Of a stretch of DNA of 64,000 nucleotides, positions 23,161 through 33,908 are shown piece by piece. The stretch's first letter is position 1. Each line of letters opens with the position of its first letter. The notes below the pieces were generated by a model. That model was not told the origin of the DNA, searched no databases, and saw nothing but the letters and a program-made list of their open reading frames with translations. The position numbers and the translations under genes were made by a program. Origin of the DNA: Portulaca oleracea (lineage: Eukaryota; Streptophyta; Magnoliopsida; Caryophyllales; Portulacaceae); the NCBI GenBank assembly GCA_029582165.1, contig CM055881.1, positions 24,657,594 through 24,721,593 of the forward strand, written 5' to 3'.

Positions 23161-23780
23161 AATCATTTCGCTGACGCATACATAGTTGGTTGTACATCAA
23201 TGCGTTAGGGTTTTTTTTTTTAAAAAAAAAGTTTCACTAATTAGGTAAAGTTGTAATATGAGGTAAAATGGCTCATCCAATCATAATAGAAAAGGACGAC
23301 GATATATTATGTTCACAATTAAGATGGTTAATAAATATTTTGAAATGTCCATAAGTTATGATGTCACATGATTTTAATTGACTCATTCAAACATAACAAT
23401 TATTGGCAAACCCAAAAAATATTAAACATAATCTCATCGGCCGTAATAAAGGATGCTTATTTTATACATAACTAGTCTTATATATCCAGTTCAATTCAGG
23501 AGAAGGCTGCTACTTGTCAAACTATAGAAAATTATGTATAATAAACTTCTTCAAAATTAAAATATGAAAAATCTTAATTAAATAATTTTAAAAAACTTTT
23601 ACATACGGACTCCTTTGTAAAATCAACATATGTGTAAAAGTAATGGATATTGTTTTAGTTATGTAATAAATATTTGCACTAATGTGAATTAAGTTTATAA
23701 TTATCTTTTTGTTTTTCCTTTTCATTTTCTTTTTGAAATATTCTGATGACATATGACAAAAGCTCATATTAGAAGGTATA

Positions 23781-23854
<74 letters not shown>
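23781..23854. repeat. (GT)5(AT)n microsatellite
   Basis: Five GT units run into about 32 AT units, ending exactly where the TIR element at 23855 begins. AT units resume at the other end of that element (25105-25117). Confidence 0.95.
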
Positions 23855-23856
<2 letters not shown>

Positions 23857-25103
23857 AACGGATTCAGTAGGAAATGAGTTTAGGTAGGAAGAAGCAATAT
23901 GCAGCGTTCAATCCGGATCCGATGGATGAGATTAAAACTGTCACACATGTGGTATTTTAATGAAAAACCACTTTCCACCCCTTAAAAAACAACTAGTGGT
24001 TTTCTATTTAAAAAGAAAGAAGAATAGTTAGTTAGAGGCAATTAAGGGAAAATATTTCATGGAATAAAAATCTGATTATTCTTGCCTAAAAAATAAAATC
24101 AATTTTAAAGATATAATTGCTAAGAATTATGCATCAATTACAACAGATATGTCGTTTGTCAATGGACAATCATAAGTACAGTGTGGTTATCAAATGCAAA
24201 GAGTGTGAACATCAAATACCAGTCAGTGCGGTCATGAAGGCAAAGAGTTTAATTATTAAATACGTGTTGTGGGGAAATCAAAAGGCAAAGAGTGTGGTCG
24301 CAATCTAATACCAGTCATTGTGGTCATAAAAGGCAAATAGTATGGTCATCAAGTCAAATAGTGTGGTCAAAATCTAATACCAGTCAGTGTGGTCTTGAAA
24401 TGCAAATAGTGTGGTCATGAGATATACCAATCAGTGTGGTCATCAAAGTCACAAAGTGTTGTCAAAATTTTCATCAAAGACAAATAATGTGGTCATCAAA
24501 GTCAAATAGTGTTGTCAAAATCTAATACAAGTCAGTGTGGTCATGAAATGCAAATAGTGTGGTCATGAAATACCAATCAGTGTGGTCATCAAAGTCACAT
24601 AGTGTGATCCAAATTTAATACCAATAAGTGTGGTCATCAAAGAGGACGAATGTGATCATCAGATTACCGGTCAGTGCAGTCATCAAAGGTAAAGAAAGTA
24701 ATCAAAATTTACATTACAACAAGTTCTTTCTCTCTCCAAATCATAGAAAGCCAAAATTTAAGCAATTTCCTTGTTTACACTTAGATGCTTTTTCTTTAAA
24801 AAAATAAACATCAACAAATCCCCATAATATCTCATAAATCAAGCCATTAATTCAAATAATCCTCTAATTTTACACATTCTCTCTCTTCCAATTTCTCTCT
24901 CCAAATCCCTCAAATATTCTGTCCAAATCAATCCGAAATCCCAGAACAATTAAAAAAATAAAAATCTTCCCAGAATCTCACACGTATGGTGGTTTTTAGA
25001 TGCTAAAGAGTGGTTTTGCTCACAACCATTGGATTAAAGATCGACGGCCGAGATCTCCCTTCCTACCTTCCTACCTAAACTCTCTTCCTACCAGATCCAT
25101 TCC
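23855..25103. mobile_element. TIR element inserted in an AT microsatellite
   Basis: The left end GGAACGGATTCAGTAGGAA...GAGTTTAGGTAGGAAG and right end CTTCCTACCTAAACTCTCTTCCTACCAGATCCATTCCC are imperfect inverted repeats of about 37 bp. Both sides are flanked by (AT)n, so the element sits inside, or generates, TA dinucleotide repeats, like the micron-type MITEs described in rice. It has no ORF of note. Its interior carries a GTGTGGTCAT tandem array. Confidence 0.75.
24170..24705. repeat. Degenerate tandem array, GTGTGGTCAT(C/G)AAA core
   Basis: The core words AGTGTGGTCATCAAA, AGTGTGGTCATGAAATGCAA and AGTCAAATAGTGT recur about every 20-50 bp. Half-units alternate between AATACCAGTCAGTGTGGTCA and AAATAGTGTGGTCA types. 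Spacing is irregular, so it is a decayed minisatellite internal to the TIR element. Confidence 0.8.
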
Positions 25104-25281
25104 CATATATATATATAATGTATTTAAGAAAAAACATAAAACGAATATTATATTAGATTTTTTTTTATACATTTGGCAATGTTAACAACCCCAAAGCAAT
25201 GAAACATACATTTACAACAAAATAAATTTGCATAAGTATAATCATTAAGTGATGCGAATGAAATTTAGTATTGTTATATTA

Positions 25282-25496
25282 CTCCCTCCGTCCCAAAATA
25301 GTTGACACTTTGACTATATTTTAACTGTTAATTATTCAGAAATTATAATGAGTTACAATATGAAATTACCTCCATTGTAATGTTTAGTAAAGTATCTTTC
25401 TAATGACGGTAATTTCATATTGCAACTTATTGTGATTTGTAAGTAATTAACGGTTAAAATTTTGTCAAAGTGTCAATCAATTTGGGACGGAGGGAG
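25282..25496. mobile_element. Stowaway MITE
   Basis: Termini CTCCCTCCGTCCC and GGGACGGAGGGAG, flanked by TA on both sides (25280-25281, 25497-25498). Length 215 bp, with internal inverted pairing (TTTGACTATATTTTAACTGT against ACGGTTAAAATTTTGTCAAA). This is the Stowaway class mobilised by Tc1/mariner transposases. Confidence 0.95.
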
Positions 25497-25602
25497 TAAT
25501 AACCTTCTGATTCGAAACACTTATCAATTTGAAGGTACCAATGAGGACATGTTCTTTGATATTTGAATTATTTACAATCAACTCCTTCTAGCTCATTTTT
25601 AA

Positions 25603-26157
25603 GGTTTTTTTTTTAAATTTTCGACCCTGAAATATAGGGGTATTTATTTTCTTGTCCCACAACTTTTTATTGTTCATTTTTTGGACCCTAAAGTTTATGG
25701 AATGAATAAAAAAAGGACCTTAAATTTTGTAAGTTGAAAAAAAGACCTGTGTCCTATTTTTATTTTTCTTCCTATGTTTGAATTTATCTCCCGATTAGCG
25801 CCAAACTTCAGGACTAAGGTTAAAACTAATCTTAAAGTTGTAATACATCTCTCTTATTGATGTCGGAACTACATAGACCCTGAATGCTTCAGGGTCTAAT
25901 TAGTTCCGACATGAATAAGAGAGGTGTATTATATATTCAATATCAGTTTTTACATTACTCCTGAATTTTGGCGTTAATCGGGAGATAAATTCAAACATGA
26001 GAAAAAAAAACAGTACACGAGCCTTTTTTTTCAACCTACAAACTTTAAGGTCCTTTTTATTTAATCCATAAAATTTAGGGTCCAAAAAATAAACAATGAA
26101 AACTGTGGGACCAGAAAATAAATATCCCTATACTTCGGGGTCCAAAATGCAAAAAAC
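25603..26157. mobile_element. Palindromic fold-back element, arms about 280 bp
   Basis: Near-perfect palindrome with almost no loop; the centre is at about 25884 (GACCCTGAATGCTTCAGGGTC). The arms run from GGTTTTTTTTTTAAATTTT to AATGCAAAAAACC. Both sides are flanked by CTCATTTTTAA (25592-25602 and 26158-26168), an 11-bp direct repeat that looks like a Mutator-size target duplication. The short ORFs inside are arm sequence in two orientations. A relative lies at 31268-31645. Confidence 0.88.
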
Positions 26158-26169
26158 CTCATTTTTAAC

Positions 26170-27827
26170 TTTTACCAACTTATTTCAATTCTTTACCGCT
26201 TCTGTCAATTCTCTTCAACTTCTTTCCACTGTTACTAGTTTTTTTTTTTCCAACTCAATTGAACACACATATAATTTACTGAGTAATAATATAATTTAAT
26301 TACTAATATCTTTCTGTGTTATTTTAACATTTATGTTACTTTATATGGTCGAATAGTAAAGTTTTGATTAAAGAAATAAGAAAAAAATATAAAAATTCAA
26401 CTCACAATTCCAATAATAGGTATATTTTAGTGATCACATAATTTAACTTATCATTTAATGCTTATTATGTGATAAGAATTAAAATATGGATATTATAATT
26501 TATTTCACAATATACTAAACTTAATGTTACATTATAAGAAATAAGACAATGACCTTATCAATTATAATGACAGGATTTCAAATATAATTGTTTTGTTCAA
26601 AACAATCAATCTTAATAAATTTTAGACTACGACAAAAAAATCTAATTAATTTGTCGTCATTTGTTATAAAATGAAAGTCATAAGTTAAAGAAAAGATTAA
26701 AGAATACATTTTTCAATATGTGATTAAATCAAAGGTTATAGGTGAGAAAGGAAAAATCAAAATATGAATGTATAATATTCTAGATTATGTTTGCCTTTTT
26801 ATATTTATATTTGGATAATTTGCCATATTTTAGAAGTATTGAATATAAATGTGCAATATTCTATTCAATATTTTTCTTCAAATATCCTCTTATTTTACTT
26901 TTAGTTATATTTTAATTTTTATTCTAATTTCTTTTTTATATTTTAATATTAATTTTATTTTTATTTATAAATAATAATTTTAATTTATACAAGCAAAACA
27001 CAAGGAAAGTTATTTATAACATATTTGTTTATACAAAATGTGTACGTAAACATATTATAACTAATATTAGTATGAAGATGAGCAAATTATATATCTTTAA
27101 AATAAATTTAACCTCTTAGCTATATCTAACAATTTTGATTACTTTTATGTTTTTCCAGTTTTTTCAATTTTGACAAATTACTTACAAGTTCCAACATTTA
27201 CAAAGTTCTTCTAACTCCTCATAAATTTAACGAGTTTCTTTCAATGTGCAACTCTATTTATTCAACCTAAAAGAACACTATCAAATATCGGCATGTGGTA
27301 TAAAATAGGGAAAATGACAAAATAAGTAATTTTTGTTCACAAAATATCTATTATTTCCGAAATCTAACCAATTCATTTTGTGCTCACCTATAGTGTTTTT
27401 TTTTTTTTTTTGGTTATCATGTAGCTCTCCTAAACATAAACATGGATAGTGGGATCAATTATCAATTATTTATTGCTGACTAAGGCAGGAGCTTCTCATC
27501 CCATCTCTTTCCTATACGGTTCAAATTCTGGGGAGCGTTCCTTCTTATCGATTGAGAAATGTCGTGGGTGTGGGTTCTTCTTTGAGCAATGACATTCCCC
27601 ATCCGCATCCATTAAAAGGCATATCGAATTAGTATTTCTCCTGAACTAGGGACATGATGAATTGAACAATTAATTAAACAAAAAAAATCAATTATTTTAT
27701 TTTAATATTGGATGGCACATAGCTACGAATCGACGAAACAGAATCTCCATTATTAATACATTGAAAAAAGACAAGGCTTTCTACGTCGTGGATCATGCCC
27801 TTCAAGGCTTCAACTCTTTTATGCACT
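26170..27827. other. AT-rich intergenic DNA
   Basis: No gene found. A T-run lies near 27393-27411. A GC-richer island at about 27480-27620 (containing TATACGGTTCAAATTCTGGG) stands out from its surroundings; see findings. Confidence 0.5.
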
Positions 27828-28079
27828 ACCTCCTTCTATAGTTCTATTTTTCTCTTTTGCATTTCACTGTCACCTTAATTTATATATTAATTAGATATTA
27901 AAAGTTTTAACCAATAATTTTTCAATATATATAAACTTTTATTATCATCATATTTGAACTAAAACTATTATCATAAGAGTATAATATCATAATTTTTATA
28001 AAATATTGTACCAAAAATTATTAGTCAATAAATATTAAATATCATGTAATATTTATTATGTGAAATGGGAAGGATGGAG
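27828..28079. mobile_element. Degenerate Stowaway-like MITE
   Basis: The left end CTACCTCCTTCTATAGTTCT and right end GGGAAGGATGGAG are inverted. The interior is symmetric (AACCAATAATTTTTCAATA against AAAAATTATTAGTCAATAA). TA follows the right end; the left flank is not TA. Confidence 0.6.
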
Positions 28080-28089
28080 TAATTGATAA

Positions 28090-29260
28090 TATTATCTACC
28101 CCTCCTTTTTATTTTATTTTTCACCTTATGTATATATATGTCATTCAAAATTTTTAAAGTTCTGACCATTAATTTATTAATATATATAATTTTGTTAGAA
28201 CCCAAGCTCAAAAACCTTGACAGACTCATGCTTAATGACCTTGACGAATGACGACTGGATTAGTTTTGAATGGAAGCCAAAATTTGTACAGGATCCAAAA
28301 AAAGGGAAGTTTCCATCACTAGCAAAATCTTGAACAGATCCTTCCTTGTATTATATATTCTGAGTATGTATGTCATTTTTTTTCCTTATATTATATATTG
28401 TGATTATGTGTGTAATTCTTGTAGATACGAAAAAAAAATCAAGGGAATAAATCATAGCTTAATCTTATTACAAAAAAAGATCAAAGGAAATTGATCCAGT
28501 CAACGGCAAGGACGTTCACCCGAGGAGTAGAGCTTTAATGTGAAAGACAAAAGAAGCGGTCGAAAAGGAAAGTTGACTTAGTTGACTAAATCGTTGATTA
28601 CTACCTTTTATTCTCTCCAAAATTAAACTAATCATATTGTTTTATTTTGCATAATAAAAACATCAAAGAAGGGAAACTACAAGAAAGGAGAAAAAGATCC
28701 CACTTAAAATGAAAGACAAAAAGAAGGAAAGAATATCTCAAAGCAAGGAAGGAAAGAAGAATTGTCACCAACTGATTACAAGACTACATGTATAAAAAGG
28801 AGGACTCAATGCTCAAATTAATTAATTGATTCCAAGGACGTTGGCGAGTTATTGGTAACAGAACCTTAAGGGAATTAGGTTATGTGAGTGAAGGCACCTT
28901 GCTGTGTTGGTGCGTTGTTTTATTCAATAATCTTTGAAAGTGCCTTTCAGTAAGGCACTCCCCGAATAGTTGATGCAAGGTCCTTTACCCTTGAGCAACC
29001 AGGTTTATTCGCTTTGTATTCTGCTTATAATTAAATAAAAGAGGTTTATCATTCATATATGTACTGTCCTTTATATTGTGAAAAGTTATCTTTTAATCCA
29101 TACAAAAATAAGAGACCTAATGTTCTTTACTTAAGTGTTTGCAGTATTTATATAAACCCTATTCACCCCCTAGGATTCTTTCAAATTTTTTATTATTATA
29201 TAATTCATAACAAAAAATACTATTGTAATCTCATTATGTTCTAAACAATTTTTTATTTTG
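28090..29260. mobile_element. Second Stowaway-like copy, split by a solo LTR
   Basis: The segment 28096-28192 (CTACCCCTCCTTTTTATT...TTAATATATATAATTT) parallels the left half of the copy at 27828. The parallel resumes after the solo LTR (TTATTATTATATAATTCATA at 29189). The right end is not clear. It supplies the target into which the solo LTR inserted. Confidence 0.5.
28193..29183 (+). mobile_element. Solo LTR, probably Ty1/copia, AATTT target duplication
   Basis: Starts TGTTAGAACCCAAGCTC and ends CCCCCTAGGATTCTTTCA (TG...CA). It is flanked by AATTT on both sides (28188-28192 and 29184-29188), an exact 5-bp duplication. A TATA box (TATAAAAAGG, 28791) and an AATAAA-type signal (29034) sit in the right places for plus-strand U3-R-U5. 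No internal region remains, so it likely arose by LTR-LTR recombination. Length 991 bp. Confidence 0.85.
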
Positions 29261-29363
29261 TCAAAATAATTGTTGATGCCACTTTGTCAATGGTGTCAAA
29301 AAGTTGATTTGAAGCATAATGTTACATATGTGAGCTGATTCCATGAAGCCAAGAAAGAAATAA

Positions 29364-29364
<1 letters not shown>

Positions 29365-29394
<30 letters not shown>

Positions 29395-29516
29395 AAGAAG
29401 AAGAAGAAGAAGAAGAAGAAGAAGAAGAAGAAGAAGAAGAAGAAGAAGAAGAAGAAGAAGAAGAAGAAGAAGAAGAAGAAGAAGAAGAAGAAGAAGAAGA
29501 AGAAGAAGAAGAAGAA
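29365..29516. repeat. (AAG)50 trinucleotide microsatellite
   Basis: About 152 bp of uninterrupted AAG units. The apparent poly-Ser and poly-Phe ORFs on the minus strand (29261-29546) are translations of this repeat. Confidence 0.97.
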
Positions 29517-29564
29517 TTGGATTCTAATAATCTCAATTATTGACAATTAGACGATAATAATCCC

Positions 29565-29764
29565 TAATTTATTTGTATACTATAGAGGTCCCGAAAAAAA
29601 TAAAATTGTATTTTTTGTACCAAATCAACCATATTTTCACTTTGTGTTTTTTTTAATTTTAATATTAATTTATTTGTATACTATAGAGGTCCCAGAAAAA
29701 ATAAAATTGTATTTTTTGTACCAAATCAACCATATTTTCACTTTGTGTTTTTTTATTTTAATAT
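29565..29764. repeat. Tandem duplication, about 100-bp unit, two copies
   Basis: TAATTTATTTGTATACTATA...TTTTCACTTTGTG is present at 29565 and again at 29665 with only a few differences. No coding potential. Confidence 0.9.
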
Positions 29765-29918
29765 TTTTTCTAATTTTTCGTGGTTTAATATATATATATA
29801 TTTATTTATTTTTGGACTAGTGGCGTACAAAAACAAACTAGAGATTATTATAATCTAATTGGCAGAAGTTAGGATTTTGAAAATCCAATTTTTCATAGAC
29901 ATATATTTATATATGTAT

Positions 29919-30864
29919 TGTTGGGCAGTGTCCCAATTCCATTCAGACTCAAGTTTGGAAATACTCCCTCCGTCCCTTAATGAGTGTCAATTTTTCTAAC
30001 TACCTTGTCCCTTTTTTTTGTCAATTTTACATTTCCAACAATTAAAATACCCATATTACCCTTAATTAATGAATGTGATTTTCATTTTACCTTTTAAAAT
30101 TCTTCTTTATTCCTCTCTTTTAATGAAGGGTTTATTTGTCAATGTATAATTTTTTCACTCTATTTCCAACACACATTGATTTTATAAAATTAGTTAATTT
30201 GACATTCAAAAAGGGACGGAGGGAGTAAATAATTATTTTCTTTATTGATATTGCTTGGACTCCAAGCAGTTAAGTTCGACTAAAGGACTATTCTACGCCT
30301 ACTTGGGTTTGCTATAAATACTGGGTTATCCAACCTAGTTTGGTGTGGCCAAATTATGTGCCTCTTAGGCACCCTTATGAAATCTCTTTTTGTATTCCAA
30401 TTTGAGAGTTTTTATTATGAGATTGTAATATCTTTATATCTAGTTACCCTTCCCTTTGAGATATATCTATTCCTATTGTGATATAACCGTTTAAGATCTT
30501 TTTCTTCTTGATCTCGTCGTGTTATACAACTGTTTGGGATACCCTTTGTAATTTACTCCCATTGTGCTGTAACCGTTTGAGATCTTTCCTTATTGATCTC
30601 GTTGTGTTATACAACCATTTGGGACACCCTTTGTAATATCTCCATTATAGTGGATTTTATCTTGCCTCCCGTGATTTTTTCCCGATTTTGATTTCCATTT
30701 AAAAATCTTATCTTCATCACCATTACATTAATCTTGTTTATTTTTTCTCATTACCTACATCTCTAAATTAATTATCTTGTTCGCTTCCGCTGTAATATTA
30801 GATCCGATTCAATCTGGATCTAATCCCCAACAGGAGATTTCATATCCAAATCACAATCCTAACA
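29919..30864 (+). mobile_element. Solo LTR with nested Stowaway, TGTAT target duplication
   Basis: Starts TGTTGGGCAGTGTCCC and ends CACAATCCTAACA. TGTAT flanks both sides (29914-29918 and 30865-30869). CTATAAATA at about 30312 is a TATA box in plus orientation. A Stowaway (29964-30225) sits in the U3. About 84-bp tandem units (ATATAACCGTTTAAGATCTTT... and CTGTAACCGTTTGAGATCTT...) occur at about 30480-30650. Removing the Stowaway leaves about 680 bp. It resembles copia LTRs, but no internal region is present to prove the superfamily. Confidence 0.8.
29964..30225. mobile_element. Stowaway MITE inside the solo LTR
   Basis: Termini CTCCCTCCGTCCC and GGGACGGAGGGAG, flanked by TA (29962-29963, 30226-30227). 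Length 262 bp. It is younger than the LTR it interrupts. Confidence 0.95.
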
Positions 30865-31267
30865 TGTATGTTTAAACACATATGCGTGCGCGCAAAAACA
30901 TACATATATGGGTGTGTGTGTACGTATTATAGGAACATATAAAAAAAACTAATACTGACATCCATTATATATAGATAGCCTGTACATCTAAAGAAACTAA
31001 TAGTGACATCTGTAATGGTACTCGCAATCCTTTTTTATTTGGCATATTATTGTCGAAATCATGTTTATCGGTTAATTTTGCAATTCAAACAATCGTTATA
31101 ACTATTCTACCTTTGGTAAATAAATTTATTTTCAATTAAATTTTTCAATACAACAATGATTATTACAACAATAAATGTGTTTGTGCAATGAATCTATAAA
31201 AGCGAGTGATTCAATAGTGTGTTCTAGAGTTTTATGTACAATTAGCTCATTTTTAAGTGACAAAGTA

Positions 31268-31645
31268 GGGTTTTTTTTTTTTTTGTAATTTAGACCCTTA
31301 AATATAACATAATTAATTTGGTGAACCCTTCGTTTTCAACGTTAATTTTTCGAACTCTAAAGTTTGTTTGCTGAATAAAAAAAAGATCTTAATGTTTGTA
31401 GGTGAAAAAAAAGACTCATGTGTCGTTTTTTGTTTCTTCACATGTTTAAATTTTTCTGTCAATTGACACCAAACATAAAGACTAAGATTAAAACTGATAT
31501 TAAAGGTATAATACACCTCTCTTATTCATGTCAGAGCTTTAGTCCGCTAGATACTTAGGGTCTAAGTAGCTCCAAAAAATTAACAATGAAACCAAGAGTC
31601 CAGAAAATTAATGATCCTATAGTTCGGGTCCAAAATGCAAAAAAC
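31268..31645. mobile_element. Second copy of the palindromic fold-back family, right arm shortened
   Basis: Shares with 25603-26157 the blocks AATTTAGACCCTTAAATATA, AAAAGATCTTAATGTTTGTA and GTATAATACACCTCTCTTATTCATG, and the end GGGTCCAAAATGCAAAAAAC. The right arm beyond the centre is much shorter than the left, so it has lost most of its hairpin. No flanking duplication was identified. Confidence 0.75.
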
Positions 31646-31670
31646 TCAACACTTGCAAAATACTCTTTAT

Positions 31671-31674
<4 letters not shown>

Positions 31675-31716
<42 letters not shown>
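31675..31716. repeat. (AT)n microsatellite
   Basis: About 21 AT units, directly after the fold-back remnant. Confidence 0.95.
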
Positions 31717-31718
<2 letters not shown>

Positions 31719-33130
31719 TTACTAAAGTAGAAAGGCCGGGCACTTGCCCTTGGAATATGTGCAAGTTTGTGTTGTATTGTGATGGTTTTTTATTTTTTAT
31801 TTTTTTTCCTTTTTTCTGTTTTTCCTTTTCCTTTTTTTTAGTTTATTTCTAATTATAATTTTGCTCAATTTTTTAGTAACTACTGTCTCCGTTTTTATTT
31901 ATTTGTCATTTAGAAAATTATGTTAAAAACTTTGATCGTTAATATCTTATTCATCATACAAAATTGATATCGTTAGATTCATTTAGACGTTATTTTTTAG
32001 TCAGGTTAGGTTCAGGTTAGGTTAGGAGAGGAAAGGAAATGAAAGGAAAAAATACAATAAGAAAAGATATGATTAGTTTGAATTAAGTTTGTTGTTGGGT
32101 GAAAATATTTTATTGACTTTTACAAGTTTATTATTTATATAATGGGAAAAAATTGTAATTTACTAATTTCATTATACTCCCACCGTCATTTTTTATTTAT
32201 TCACTTAACTAACTTTTTTAATTTGTTCCTTATTATTTATCACATCTATCTTTTCAATCATTGATGGTATTTTGTCATTTAATTTATTCTACTTAATAAT
32301 TTTTGCATTGATTTCTTCATTTTTTTTTCAAAATGATAGATAAAAAATATTGAAAAAATTATTGATAAATATAATTTCAAAAATACAAAATAAATACCCC
32401 ATTGGATGGGCAATTTAGCTAGTAATGAGAGTCAATAGAGTTATGGCCAGTCAATAAGATAAACGCTGCCTAAAGTATTGTTGGCAAGGAGGGCCTAAAA
32501 ATTGGCTGCTCATTCCATAAGTGTTTTATTAATTTAGATTCAATAATTGCAGACACCAAAGCCTAGAGATGATATATACAAGGGATATTTATATTTCGAG
32601 CAACTAGTCTATACCAAATACTCCCAGTTGCCTTGGTTGTGTCTTTTCAAGGAAACCAAGAGGGGCCAAAAAGACTGGAGAAAGGCACCAGACGAGTTGC
32701 ATTTGTTGGTATCATATATGTGATTATGCAGTTCAATTATAACTGTGTTTAACTGTTGTTAAATACAGCTTTTCAATAGTGATGTCATCGATCAGTGTTA
32801 TTATCACTTGTCAAGCACTTCACAGCCGTTAGATCTTACGTCGAAATACTTGCCAAGATCTAATGGGCACACCTTCAATTAAGGAAAGAAAAGGGAAAAA
32901 TTGATCGAGACTTGAATACATTTTCTTTTCCCCCCCTATTTTTGGGTTTTTTTTTCTCCCCTTGTTTTCTTTTGGGGCTTTCCTAAGCCTTAATAGAACA
33001 AGATCATCAGTTCACCGTCGTTGGAACATGCTAATGTCTTCAGTATGATCACTGTGCTCGATAGTTGTATGTACAATATAATTAGGGAAAACAAAAAAGC
33101 CCCTCACCATACTGAAGCTTCAGAAAACGA
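31717..33130. other. AT-rich DNA with Stowaway-like scraps, 3' flank of the MAKR6-like gene
   Basis: TACTGTCTCCGTTTTTATTT (31886) and TACTCCCACCGTCATTTTTT (32175) resemble Stowaway left ends but lack partners. 32400-33130 is downstream of the MAKR6-like gene on its strand and may contain its 3' UTR or a last exon; no coding segment could be supported. Confidence 0.45.
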
Positions 33131-33805
33131 TCACATACCAATTGATCTTTTGCAATGAAGAACAGCCTCATGAATGGAGCTCTCTGAATCACAAGACCTC
33201 CTTCGATCACCTACACTTGTTCTTGGTGATACCTGTGGTGAATATGTCGTATTATTCTTCACTGCCCAGATTCTGTTTTCTGCAGGTCTGTCTTTAGATT
33301 TGGACAACCTGCAGCATCGGATCTTCTCCAGTAAAGGGCACAGAAAGTACAAGTACTTTTCAAACATTTTCCTGGACAACAAGCTCCTGCACCTTCTGAG
33401 AGACGAGCAACGAAGCTTCTGAACGTCGAAAGCAGGCGTTCTTTTCTGAGTATCAGAGAAAAGAGAGACGTCAGGACTCGAACCGCCACGAAAGGTTCTG
33501 GTGTTGGATAGCTCGACGAGAGGGGTGAGGAGGCCGTCGCAGAAGAGCTCATCAGCATGCACAATGGCAGCTGTAGATTGCTCTGAATATGGAAGATTGA
33601 AATCGAAATCTTTGCTGAATGTGTTGAATCTCTTAGAAGGAGGCATCTTTGGATCCATGTCGATGAACGAAGACTCGTCAGATGAATCCATTGCTGCCCT
33701 GAAGGAGTCGCTTACGCTTTCCAGGGACGGCCGAAGGTTTATCAGCCAACTGTATGAGAAGCTCTCGATTGTCAGAGGCTGCTGGGATGCTTCAACAGTT
33801 GCCAT
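33131..33805 (-). CDS. Probable membrane-associated kinase regulator 6 (MAKR6-like)
   Basis: A 224-residue protein from an ATG in good context (AGAATGGC). The N-terminus carries ESFSYSWLINLRPSLES (residues about 14-30), then DSSDESSFIDMDPKMPPSKR (about 40-59) and a FDFNLP motif, the conserved block of plant MAKR5/6-type proteins. A basic patch follows (RCRSLLSRKMFEKYLYFL, about 138-155). The C-terminus has SPRTSVGDRRRSCDSESSIHEAVLHCKRSIG. MAKR proteins are plasma-membrane-associated through basic/Lys-rich regions and act with receptor kinases; function here is inferred from similarity. Single exon as drawn, but the codons at the stop read GGTATGTGATC, a good splice-donor sequence, so a short last exon is possible. 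It is the only intact ordinary gene in the window. Confidence 0.8.
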   Translation of the reverse strand: MATVEASQQPLTIESFSYSWLINLRPSLESVSDSFRAAMDSSDESSFIDMDPKMPPSKRFNTFSKDFDFNLPYSEQSTAAIVHADELFCDGLLTPLVELSNTRTFRGGSSPDVSLFSDTQKRTPAFDVQKLRCSSLRRCRSLLSRKMFEKYLYFLCPLLEKIRCCRLSKSKDRPAENRIWAVKNNTTYSPQVSPRTSVGDRRRSCDSESSIHEAVLHCKRSIGM

Positions 33806-33896
33806 TCTGATGCAAAAATCAAATGATAGAATGAGGACAAGAGATTCAAGTATTTGCAGTTATCTCAACACTGCATGACATACAACACAGCTAAGG

Positions 33897-33908
33897 ACAT
33901 ATATATAT
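33897..33908 (-). promoter_or_regulatory. Possible TATA box of the MAKR6-like gene
   Basis: CATATATATATG on the minus strand, about 95 bases upstream of the ATG. Spacing suits a short 5' UTR. AT-rich surroundings make this tentative. Confidence 0.35.

Noticed and set aside
24170..24705. Regular repeats considered as a CRISPR-like array
   Set aside because: Plant nuclear DNA, irregular spacing, no constant spacer length; it is a decayed minisatellite inside a TIR element.
29261..29546. Poly-Ser and poly-Phe ORFs on the minus strand
   Set aside because: They are translations of the (AAG)50 microsatellite; no start, domain or composition outside the repeat supports a gene.
30821..30832. CCCCAACA as the end of the solo LTR at 29919
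   Set aside because: The five bases after it (GGAGA) do not match the left flank TGTAT, whereas CCTAACA at 30864 is followed by TGTAT.
33174..33878. Plus-strand ORFs of 82 and 125 codons over the MAKR6-like gene
   Set aside because: They are antisense shadows; the minus-strand frame has clear family motifs over its whole length.
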